Source: Paramecium tetraurelia (taxonomy: Eukaryota > Ciliophora > Oligohymenophorea > Peniculida > Parameciidae). From it: a stretch of 64,000 nucleotides of DNA. This document shows, piece after piece, positions 37,842 to 48,179 of this stretch. The notes under the pieces are model-generated. The model did not search any database. It was not told where the DNA came from and was given only the letters and a program-made list of their open reading frames with translations. The stretch spans positions 62,001-126,000 of the forward strand of contig NW_001799003.1 of assembly GCF_000165425.1 (NCBI RefSeq). Direction: 5' to 3'. How positions within the stretch are numbered: position 1 is the first letter of the stretch; each line of letters starts with the position of its first letter. A program made the translations under genes and the position numbers.

Positions 37842-37862
37842 AAAAACAAATAAAAATTTAAA

Positions 37863-39924
37863 TCAATCAAAAACAATATGTTTCTTGTAGTCATCAATAA
37901 CATCGAGGACCCATTATAGTTTAGATGGTTCATCCTGCATGACAGCCTTCATGGCCTAAAATAAATAGGGAATGTTAACTTATTAAAATTCAAAATACGC
38001 TTGTTCACGAATTCGTAATCTCTTGTGAAGTACTTCAATGTCTGTACGTTTGTAGAAATGCAATCCGTACAGAATCAAATTTAATTTGCATTTCAAATTG
38101 GGACCAACTTGAGATTCATTGTCCTTTGATAAAATGATAAAACTATTTTACTTCAAATACTTTGTACAGCAGTGGTCGTTGCATGATTTCATTTTCTAAT
38201 TTAGATGCAATCCGATTGACAACCGCCTAGCCTCCAAGCAATTTAATAGTAGTCTTTTTAGGTTTATTCATTAAGATGGGTGTAATTTCCTCCCAATCCT
38301 CTTCGAAATCACTTAATAAAATTGGATCATTTGTTACTTTGCTGACTGCTTGCATAGCTTTTTCCTTGAATTTCCTATAGACCTTCTCTGAAATTATGGT
38401 TTTGTTTTTATGAATAGATTCGATGTCATCATCAGTGATTGATTTCACATTGTCTCTGAAAAAATAGTGAAAGACATTTTCACAATGCGCAGTAAATCTT
38501 TACTTCCCTCTCTTCTAAACTAGATCATAGAGAATGGGTTCACTCGAGCACAGACGCACAAAACTCTCAATAAATTCTCTGTATCCTCCAGGAGCATTAT
38601 TGATGCATTCCTAAAGCGATGGCTTATTCAATATAGCAAACTTATAGGTGTCCATCTTCCTTAGCAATATTCTCAAATTTTTGTAGCTTATACCTAACTT
38701 TTGTAGAGCAGTAGATAGATAGAATTTGAAATTAGCCAATTGAACATGTGTCAATTTATACTTGACATGTCTTTCTCTGAGCACTTCAAGTGTATAGTTC
38801 GGAGACTCAGTATGATCTATTAATTATGCGAAGAGCTTAGCAAATTTAGTGGCCTACTCTTCCAATTCAATTGCCTTGAAATACGGACTTAATGTGTAAT
38901 CTTTGAATATCTTCTCGTACATGTTCTTAGCCACTTCATTAATTCCTTATTCTCCTCCGAATATTTCGAAATCACTCCTCTGATTAAGAATCAAAGGTTT
39001 AAAATTTTCCAATTTGTAACAACCCTTAAAAAGCAGCTCTACAGGAGTCTCCATCTCCATATATTGATTGATGAACAGATATTTGAATCTAATGAACTAT
39101 TCTTTCTTTATAAAGAGTGGAGCATGAATACTCCTCATCCTGAATTGATCAAGTAGTATTTCCTAAGTGTATCCTATTCCCAAAATACTTTTATATATAT
39201 CCTTCAGGTATTTGAGGTGTTTTCCATAGTACTTATTTTTTAACTGCCGATCTAAAATGACTCTATTATAAAGAGACTCAGAATGCTAATCAAGGAGCTC
39301 GTTGCTACCATATTATTTGATTTGGGTCTTAATTATCTTTTAGAATTTAGTCTCAAAAAATTTGCTTATGATTTCCGTTTATGTCTTTGGAAGTTGCTTT
39401 AATTCACGGTGTTGCTGCTACACTTTAGGTCTTCTAAGCTACTCAAGTTGCTCATGGACATTTCTAAGACTGTTGCTATGGGGATTCCTAATCTTATGTT
39501 AAAAGGGAGTAAATTTGAAATGAACCGGAGTATTGGGTAGAACAACATCGCAGATCTAGGAATCACTAATCATTGGTAAATGATAGAGCGTTTTGGTTGG
39601 TGACTACTCTTGACTTCTAAAACTCTTCACTTTATTTACAAACTCATTAATTGTGACCTGACTTTGTGAGCCATGCTTAATTATGAACTGATTCCGAGGT
39701 TCCTAGTGTAGTAAAGAACTTAACTATTTTTCAGATCTTTATTTCTTTGACACTGTTGGAGAAGTCTAAAGTGAAGATAATTATCCTGTGCATTAGAATT
39801 TTTGATCGTCCTTCATCTATTGCTATTGCATGAAATCTCTAAATGTCATGCTTTTATTATCATTCTTGAGATTCTCAGTTGGAAATTTGAATGGACATCT
39901 AGAAGAAGAGGTGACATTACTCAT
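37863..39924 (-). CDS. Protein with four tandem truncated-globin-like domains, paralogue A (669 aa)
   Basis: About 200 polar N-terminal residues, then four globin-like units with proximal-type His at residues 267 (SIHAPLFIKKEQFIRF), 386 (RERHVKYKLTHVQLANF), 505 (SIHKNKTIISEKVY) and 624 (LHKRLRIREQAYFEF), each exactly 119 apart. Unit 2 carries the truncated-haemoglobin start FGGEQGINEVAKNMYEKIF, then DYTLSPYFKAIEL. Introns 38124-38151 and 37956-37979 both fall in unit 4; the second starts with GTT rather than GTA. Spliced length is 670 codons. Close similarity to the next gene downstream shows a local duplication. Function as haem protein is inferred from the conserved His and unit length. Confidence 0.74.
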
Positions 39925-41519
39925 AATAATTATAATTTATATTTATCCTGATATTTAGAAATATAGTTAATAATCTATTTGTAAGATCAGAATATCATAT
40001 TATGACATTAATTCCATAGAGAATAGAGAAGATTAATTTTTATTTTATTTTTCCTAGACCTTCTTGGTTTGGGCAAGGTTCAACTCAATATACATATTTC
40101 AACTAAATGGAACTATCATTATTGACTCCCTTATGAAAATTGTTATTTCAATACTACTCAACTAATTAATTACGACATCATAATTGATATGCTTAATTAT
40201 AACTGAACAAACTATCTAAAGTAAAGAATTTATGCTTTTTGTTAATCCAAAAGTAAAATTTGAATATAGTCATAAACGTAAACTATAACATTTATGAATA
40301 TCAAAATGGGAATTGTAAGAATTATTCTCTGTTTTCAGTCTATTTTATAACAATTAAATAGTTATTTAGCACATCTTGATATTTATTTAGTCATACAAAT
40401 CAACACTTCTAGTTTTAAATGAAATATTAGCTATGAACACCAAATTTTTCAAAGTTTCATCAGTATCTAACTGGTTATTCAATTACAATATCACCATCCA
40501 TTTTAAAGTATCAGCAACATGTATAATTTCACTTTAAAATTTGTCAAAGCCACTTACTCTTAAATATGTTCTCATTTACAATTCAAGTAATCAAATATTG
40601 TTATCTTAAAATTTATTATCCCAATATTTACAAATAAATTACTTAAGATTATTTCAATATTCTAGTAGACAACATCTAATTGATCAGATTAGAACTAACT
40701 GAAAAAAATAAACTCGATTATTTTAGTTAAACCATTAAAAACAGTCCAATAAAATGACTATACTACTAATTTTATTCTCCTGAAATGTTCAATATTATTG
40801 TTAGATTAATAATCATAATTAAGCCTTATATGGGTTAAATATAGTAATAAATTTTAGAACAATTTATGAGGTATTAATAATGGATTATCTTATGTGAAAT
40901 ATGGAGTGACTAAATAATTAAACATTTAGGTAATTTAGTCACTTTTGTATGAGACTCCTATAATAATCAAAATACAAGTTTAACTTTGTTGGTTTGAAAG
41001 GTTTTGGATTATATGTCATTATTTTTCACATATTACCAAATATGTTTATACTTTTAAGATATTGGAGTTTCTATTGTTAATAAATTATTGTATAATCAAG
41101 TGTATTTAGGCTTCTTTCATTTCATTAAATAGAGAAATTAGCAAGTATGATAATCTGAGAATTCATATGAGTAGATAATTTATTCAAAGTAAAATATAAT
41201 TGAAATTAGGGATTTAGAAAATACTCCTGAATTTATTGGAATATTTTCTATTTGTATTGATTGGCCGAAATAGAGAAGTAGTAATTAGGGTTTCTGTAAA
41301 AAAGTCTTATTTTATAAATATATTAAATATAAAAATTTAGCTTAATTACGAATAATTTCATTGTAATTAAAATCGAAAATAATTATTAAGATTTTTATTT
41401 TAAAATTCCTTATAAAGTAATTAATGTAAAATAATTTTAATTTTCAAAATAATTAGTTTATAATAAGTCATAATATATATAAAACTATTCACAGTAGTGT
41501 CAATTTAGTCTAAAGGGGT
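39925..41519. other. Largest gene-poor stretch (1.6 kb)
   Basis: AT-rich DNA between the globin pair's promoter side and the kinase 3' end. On the minus strand a frame runs from about 40800 to 39990 with six in-frame TGA, which is what chance predicts here. A hairpin lies at 40905-40943. I see no intact gene, tRNA, or repeat family. The promoter of globin paralogue A must lie at its left end. Confidence 0.45.
40905..40943. repeat. 11-bp inverted repeat (hairpin)
   Basis: AGTGACTAAAT at 40905-40915 is matched by ATTTAGTCACT at 40933-40943, a perfect 11-bp stem with a 17-base loop. It sits inside the 1.6-kb gene-poor stretch. It may be part of a structured RNA or a remnant of an excised or decayed element; nothing decides. 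Confidence 0.45.
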
Positions 41520-42819
41520 TCACATTTTAATTTGAAACGAAATCTGTTGCAGGAGTGTGAACTTATAACTTGGCTTATTTTGGGGATAGATAAAAAAACA
41601 ATTAAGCTCTAAATTAGTAAGATTTATATACTTCTAAGACAATTGGTCGGTTTCATCAGTGAAGAAAGGGTGACCAATGCAGTCTTGAGCATTGTATCTT
41701 AGTTTAGGGTCTAGACTTAGCATTTGATGCAATAAATCTTAGGCATTTTTATTCTAAATGTGAGAACTGATTCTAATGTCAGCTGCTTAATTTTGCCAAT
41801 AATCCTCATAGATCGGTCTACCAACAAGTAATTTGTGGAATACAGCTCCGGCACTGAAAATGTCTATTTTTTCAGTGACTCTAGATGAGGAAAATACTTC
41901 TGGAGCCATGTATCCGACGGTGCCAGCCCTGGAGTTGGAAGTGTTGTTGATTGCCGAGAGTCCTAGATCGATGATTTTGATTTGTAGAGGGTTAAAAGAA
42001 GCAATCATTATGTTGTCATATTTAATATCTCGATGTATAATTTTTAATTGATGCAAGTGATTTAAACCTATTTTTTGAAATATTCAATATGTTATACCTT
42101 CTAAAATTTGTTGCATCACTTCTTAGATGATGCTCATCGGTATTTTAAAATTGTACCTCTTCTGAAGGTCTAATAGCGTGCCATGGGATAGATAATCCAT
42201 TGCAATGTAGCAATGCATATTGTCAATGTAATATGAGTTGAAGCCAAGTACGTTCGGGTGAGGATTCTCCCGAAGAAGCTTAAGGGCTAGTAATTCATCA
42301 GAAGACTAAATAGTAATGGTTACTTACAACTGGATAATCAATGCGCTTTAGAACTTAAAACTAATTTTCTTGTTTACCAAGGATTACCTAAAAATGGATT
42401 TTTAAACAGTGATACCTAACTTTTCGAGTTGTCTCTGATGTGTTTAATATATTTGTAATCCGATTCCCAGTTTGCAAAACCAATAGACCCGCTTAATATA
42501 CTTTTTAGCTGGCTGAGCTGGTCATTGCTGGCACTGAAAGTGTACTTCTTGGCATTCTGTTTGCATAGGCTGAAACTTTCAATGTCTCTAGAATGACTAT
42601 GTCGAATGAAGATAAAATTTACTGAGAGTAATCCCAATGTACAACATATTGTGTAGTTTAAAAATCGAATTCTTTGTCGATTTTTTCACTTTTGCTGGTT
42701 TTTCTCAATCCTGTCAAAGAGAGTCGGTCTTGATAAACCGTTATTGTAACAGTACATCCGTTTCTAATGATTTACGATAGCTTTGTAGAAAATATATAAG
42801 ACTGAGAACAATTTTTCAT
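41520..42819 (-). CDS. Serine/threonine protein kinase with N-terminal PH-like region (397 aa)
   Basis: Four introns (42597-42622, 42388-42415, 42306-42327, 42068-42097) give 398 codons. The first 110 residues have beta-strand pattern ending KYTFSASNDQLSQLKSIL, like the PH-like leader found in many ciliate kinases. The kinase domain keeps the key residues: Lys in FQVLKRID, IIHRDIKYDN, DLG in IKIIDLGLSA, and GTVGYMAPEVF. The glycine loop is not recognisable (IRDNSKSQVILG), so nucleotide binding may be unusual. It ends with an extra 35 residues. The group resembles CAMK/ULK-type ciliate kinases; substrate is unknown. Confidence 0.8.
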
Positions 42820-42876
42820 AAGATTATAATTACAAGCGGTTTTACTCTCTATTATTCGAATATATAAACTTTATAA

Positions 42877-45065
42877 ATGAATATGCATCATGGACATTAA
42901 GATTCTATCCTCAACACTTCTTTGGCCATCGTTGTAATCAGTTATCATAGAACTAGAACCAACACCACAACACTTTTGACATTCTGGTCGACGATGAATC
43001 AGAGCACAAGTTCTGGACCAATAAAAGGAAATATCAATTCAAATGTCTGTTGAGAAGAATAGTTCTAATGGTCTACAACTCTGGCCCAGTTTATTTTAGT
43101 TACATGCTTGTGAGTCTCTACATTTTTAAACTACTGCGCAAGGTTGATACAGACAAAGCTTTTCGATAATAATACATGAAGTAATCCATATCAATCTATA
43201 TCGCAATCAAGGTAATACTTCTATGATTATATGCTGTGTATATGCATAGCCTGTATTTATACGATATTTTTGTATGGTCTGTTTAATCATTCAGGTAAAT
43301 TCAAATCTTCAATATTAAAGAATTGTCGGAAGTGAATCGTGAATATTTCCATTGGTCAGTCAATTGTGTGATGTTTATTATGCTGTATGCTATATTCATT
43401 ACTCAAAAGGAGTTGGTTAAAATAGAAGAAGTGGAAATCGAGAAAGCTGTAAGCAAGTCTTCATATTATTGTCTAGCAATAAATTAGAACTCAGAAAGAT
43501 AAGGAACAAAGATACGTATTTAATTTCAATTTCTCCTTCCTATTCAGCCAACAGAACTTCTACAATATTGGACTAGGAAGAGCTCACATGGATTTCATCA
43601 AAGCTCAGGATTCTCAAGACAAAGATAATCTCAACACTATTCAACAATTCTCAAAATAAGTTGATCACATCATTGACAAAGAAAATCTAGATCCAACCAT
43701 GATTTACTTTAGCATGTGCTCAGATTTCATTAATAGCGAAATATAGGCATCGCCAATGGTTAAGAGAAGAAAATCGAAATTGATTAAGGAAGTCGAGAAA
43801 GCAAAATCTGTTTTGGATTATCTTTAGGATTTGGGATTCAATGGAAATCGTAGTGTTTTCTAGCATTTTCTACTGCCACATTATATCTACACCAGAAAGT
43901 TCTTAATTCCTGATAGAAATTTACAGATATTTGTTGTGATAACCTTAATCACACTCAAAGTCTTAATACCCATATTCTTCTTATTTTGGCCTATTCATCC
44001 TTACACTCTCATATATTCAGTTATATTTATGGGTTTCTATATGCATTTTTTATCCATTATATTCTAATTGGTGTTGAATGATGATCTGAAGACTCGAAAC
44101 TATATCTTGTAAGCCTTGAATAAGATTATTACGATAGATATGGACCAGGAAAATGCTCTACATGAATTGATTGACATCACTTGTTCACTCAGTCTTCAGA
44201 GTTGGAATCTGATGCGAACAGTCGTCATCTACATTGAGAAGAAGAAGAAAATAGAATATAATTATGTTTATGGATTTCTGGCTCTTTATGGGGCCATTTG
44301 TTTTGGTGGATTTACATTGTGCAATTTCGAATTACCTTTTATGCAAGCCATAAATTATTGTGATGATGACGTTCTATTGTATAACATTCATGCAGACATC
44401 GTGTTGTCATTTATAATTTGTATGGGCAGGATCTACCAAGGGTCTAATTTCAATCAGACCTTCAGTGAGATTGATGCAGTAAACATTGATAATTACATTA
44501 GAACATCCACAAACTCACTGCAATATATGAAGACTTGTACACTTTGTTCGATTACTATTTTAAGAATAGGAATATAGTGCAAAATAGAATCTATTATCAA
44601 GTGATTGAATTGATTTACATCTATTAAAGAAAGAGAATGCAAAATCCATTGCAAAGGAATGTCAAGAACAAGGTAGATATAATAGAGACTGATGAAATGG
44701 TAATCATGCGAGAGAAGGTATCAGAAATGAAAAGTTGTCTGGAAAAGATATAGAGCAATGTGGAAAGAGATGTTAAGAAATGTCATGATAAATTCATAGG
44801 CATTTTTGATGCCAATTTCAAAAAACAAATGAGAATCATGATTTTTGTTATAATTACATTTGTACCATCCTTATCAACCAAGTAATATTATACTTATTTC
44901 TAATAGAGTGTACAAATATCTTAGTTAGATGATGTGATTTCTAAATATAATGTCTTTTTATAGAATCAATATTTGATAATATTCCAAAACTCACTTAATT
45001 TAGCATCAGCTGGTAGTTTCTAAATAGCCAATCCCAATTCTGGAGAATATGCTATATCATTTTGA
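42877..45065 (+). CDS. Multi-pass membrane protein, unrecognised (686 aa)
   Basis: ATG 42877 with a second in-frame ATG at 42883. Introns 42931-42950 (starts GTT), 43181-43211, 43295-43320, 43449-43476 and 44479-44501 give 687 codons. Five to seven hydrophobic helices are visible, for example YMLCICIACIYTIFLY, LQIFVVITLITLKVLIPIFF and VYGFLALYGAICFGGFTL, separated by charged cytosolic loops, then a coiled-coil tail and a last hydrophobic segment MIFVIITFVPS. No pore, enzyme or receptor motif is recognised. The last 100 bases overlap the 3' end of BBS5 on the other strand. Confidence 0.62.
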
Positions 45066-45946
45066 ATGTCATTATTTTCATTCGCTTGATATCTAGCTGC
45101 TTGATTGTAGATACTCTAAACCACTTATACCTTTTCATCAAATCTCTGAACAGTGGGTTGTTGTTTCTCTTGGATTTCAATTCCATAAATTGGATTTTCA
45201 GTATGAAATGCATGCAATTTATTACATTCTTTGATCATGCTATCCATATCTATGTTCCTGTAACCTACATAATATCCTCCAAATTCTTGATAGGTTTCAA
45301 TTATCATAGTGTATAAACCTTTGGTAGTTTTCTTGCTTATTTTCTTTACTGCAATCCAAGGAATACTAATGTTAAACAGGTCATTCGTGGCAGAATACCA
45401 AACAAATCTAACGTTGGTAAAGATAAGAGTTCCAGACACATCCTATTGATCATTAGCAACACTGATCGTATTGGCATATTGATTGATTATTTATTCTTTT
45501 TCAGAGGTATTGAGTTTCTTTTGGGAAATCATAGCGAATTGCACCTTGATTTCACGATGTAACATAGTTTGAGTGTAAAGTCTTTGGATATTGATCAAGG
45601 ATTCATATAGTTTTTTGTCTTGACTAGAGAAATGGAATTCGTATTTTTATCCGGTAGCTAGTTTGGTTCGAAAGAGAGTTCCAAAGGTACGGTTATTATT
45701 GGTGACTTTCTGCTCAATGTGAAATATTGTGCCTAAGCCAATACTGAGATTGACACTGTTATTACGTTCACTCCACCATAGGATCCTTGTGTTGCTGATT
45801 ACTAAGCTACCAAGTTGATCTGGGTTTCCTTTGATGTCTTCAACATCTTTCCAGAGGAACAGGGTTTTTTCTCCTTTTTGCATGTTCAATTTAGCAGCTG
45901 CGATGTCGAAATGGATGCAGCGATCGTACAGAAATTCTTCACACAT
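44966..45946 (-). CDS. BBS5: BBS5, BBSome subunit (326 aa)
   Basis: Core subunit of the BBSome, the coat that moves membrane proteins in cilia. Two PH-like (DM16) domains are seen. The first contains IHFDIAAAKLNMQKGEK, then GSLVISNTRILWWSERNN and VNLSIGLGTI. The second has SGTLIFTNVRFVWYSATND, then FNISIPWIAVKKI and GGYYVGYRNIDMD, with HTENPIYGIEI at its end. No introns. It extends past the human length with a conserved-looking tail (SPELGLAIQKLPADAKLSEF). ATG 45946 lies only 10 bases from the TSR1 stop upstream. Confidence 0.92.
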
Positions 45947-45956
45947 AATAAATATT

Positions 45957-48094
45957 TCATATTTAAATATTCACAAATTTAGGATGTACTCTCTTATACA
46001 ATTGGAGACTGATGACATCGTTGGGTTTGACGAAGTTATTGAACATGCATTTCATTAGACCATGTGTGCCTAAGGGTTCCAGAATGTTTCCCTATGGAAT
46101 AGATATGAATGAAATACTCTCAATCCCAATTTTGTGGAGAGTTCAATAGGTTTGAAGAATTTGATGTCAAGTGGATTGAAGAACATCATTCTGATGACTG
46201 CCTTTCTCTTGTTAATTTTGACTGGATATCCAGTAAGTACAATTCTCTTGAGGATCACTTGGAAGGTGTCACATCTATGAATATCTCCTACTCCCATGAT
46301 TTCGCTGCTTCTGAAATCAAAGTCATTTTGCCAAAAGATGACAGGTTGTTGCGGGAATGAATTGTAGAAGTAGAAGGATGCCAGATAGAATGTGTCATCC
46401 TTAATCTCCTTGACATATTTGGTTTTGCTGCAATTCTAAATATAGGATGAGTATACTTACATTAAGAATACGAGAATAGATTGGATTTATGTGAGCTCTC
46501 CTGAATCCAATTTAAGCAAACACTTAATGTTTGGATTTGAGAACACAATTATGCATCTAATGTCTGTGGAATCTCACATGCATTTGTGTCATCTTCCTTT
46601 CATGTTTCAACAACCCAGAAATAACATATATCTTATTTGGTTGAGTGAGTCTTTGCACTATCAATTCAGGTACATTTTTCAATGTAATTTTGATTCTCTA
46701 TCCAGGCTTAATCTATTCCCTCTGTTTCATCTCCTCCATAACATCTGACTTAATCTTTTTCAGGAATCTGAAATTGTAGATTTTCTCAGCCTCATCTGGT
46801 AAAAAAGTGAGAGGATCGAATTCACTCGTCCTGATGTTCTTCAAACCCTAATATTGGTCATATCGTTCTCTCAATTTAACTTCCACTCCATATTCAACCT
46901 CATCTTCATAGTCTAAATCCTCAGTGTCTCTATGTACAATCTCGAACTATTCTCGTTTCTTTTGAGCCTCGTCCTCAAACTCCTTATCAAGATCTTCATA
47001 ACTAACATCGCTTTCTTATTCAATCATTTATTCCTCCTCTTCTTGCAATTGCATCCCTGCTATGTCTTTCAACAAATCATCACAATCTCCAATATCATGT
47101 TGTTTGTCTCTGCATATGGGATCCAGGGATTCTGGTTAGGTTGATTCGAATACTTACTCAATCATCCCCAGCAACTCAATGCGTGCAATTTAGAAATCAT
47201 CGACTCCTGTGATATGCACCAATTAATCTGCACTTAAACCATTCTACCCTCTCCATGTACCTGTAATACTTAACTCTCCATTCACATAAGCTAAGTCATC
47301 AGGCAACATATAACCACGACTGTCTCTCCATTCCACTGCTTGTTCATGCAACACAACCACACTCCTCATCAAAGTTGAACAATCATCGACTATGTGAGCT
47401 CCAGGAAATTCACTCTCAAAGTATCTTGCGAACAACTTCTTAACTACGTTCCTCTTGCTCTGACTTATTTCATCCAAATCCTATATGTAACACACCTATT
47501 GAACTAATCCCTGGGCTCTCAAACTACTAAGCAACTTATAACCCTGCTCATCAAATGCATTCGCATTGCTATGAGGATCCAAACTTATTGTGTTTGTATT
47601 GCAATCTCTGCAAGACAGCACTGGACACACGATGTCTGCCACTTTACATGCATCTAGTATTTACTCGGGATTTCTATCCAGGAATATAAATCTTAAAGGC
47701 TATTTTATTAATTTCCCATTTGCCTCCACATTTAAAAAACAATCTTGAGTGCTGTAGGAACTTATCCCCACTGATTATATATTGAGATGCTACATTAATC
47801 GAAATCTAATGATAATCACATCCAATACTTTAATGCGGCTATGTTGGCTTATTAATTCATTGGAAACATGGCGATGATCTTTGTGTTTACTGCTTTCACC
47901 ACTCTCTCTCTCTACTCCTAATCCTTCACTTTCCTCTCTATCTGAATTTCCTATTGAGGATCTTTACTTTTCGTTTGTTTGATCTCTTGCTTCTTTATTT
48001 TCTTCTTCAATTTGCCCTCACTCCTCTACTTTGCTCTCCGCTTCGATTCCCCCTTAAATGCCTTATTTCTCTACTATGGATGACCCTTCGGCAT
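45957..48094 (-). CDS. TSR1: TSR1, 40S ribosome biogenesis factor (687 aa)
   Basis: GTPase-like factor (no active GTPase) needed for late 20S pre-rRNA / 40S maturation. Basic N-terminus (GHPQQRNKAFKG), a degenerate G-domain region, an acidic middle, then the BMS1/TSR1 C-terminal block: YQGLKNIRTSEFDPLTFLP, IIVSGLL-type strand, VFAQIGFRRAHINPIYS, FQVILKRIVLTGYPVKINKR and ILEPLGTHGLMKCMFNN with LYKRVHPKF. Introns 47806-47828, 46436-46460 and 46092-46117 give 688 codons. Orthology with TSR1 rather than BMS1 follows from length and the C-terminal block. Confidence 0.92.
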
Positions 48095-48179
48095 AATTAA
48101 AATGATTTAAAAATAATTAAATATTTAAACAATCAAATATGAAAATATATCTACATTCAATGAGATTATCAATTATAAT

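Noticed and set aside
39990-40800. Minus-strand frame with six TGA, containing an armadillo-like stretch (DETLKNLVFIANISF)
   Set aside because: Six TGA in about 270-330 codons equals the random expectation, and there is no frame-consistent intron. The resemblance to an importin repeat is too short to count.
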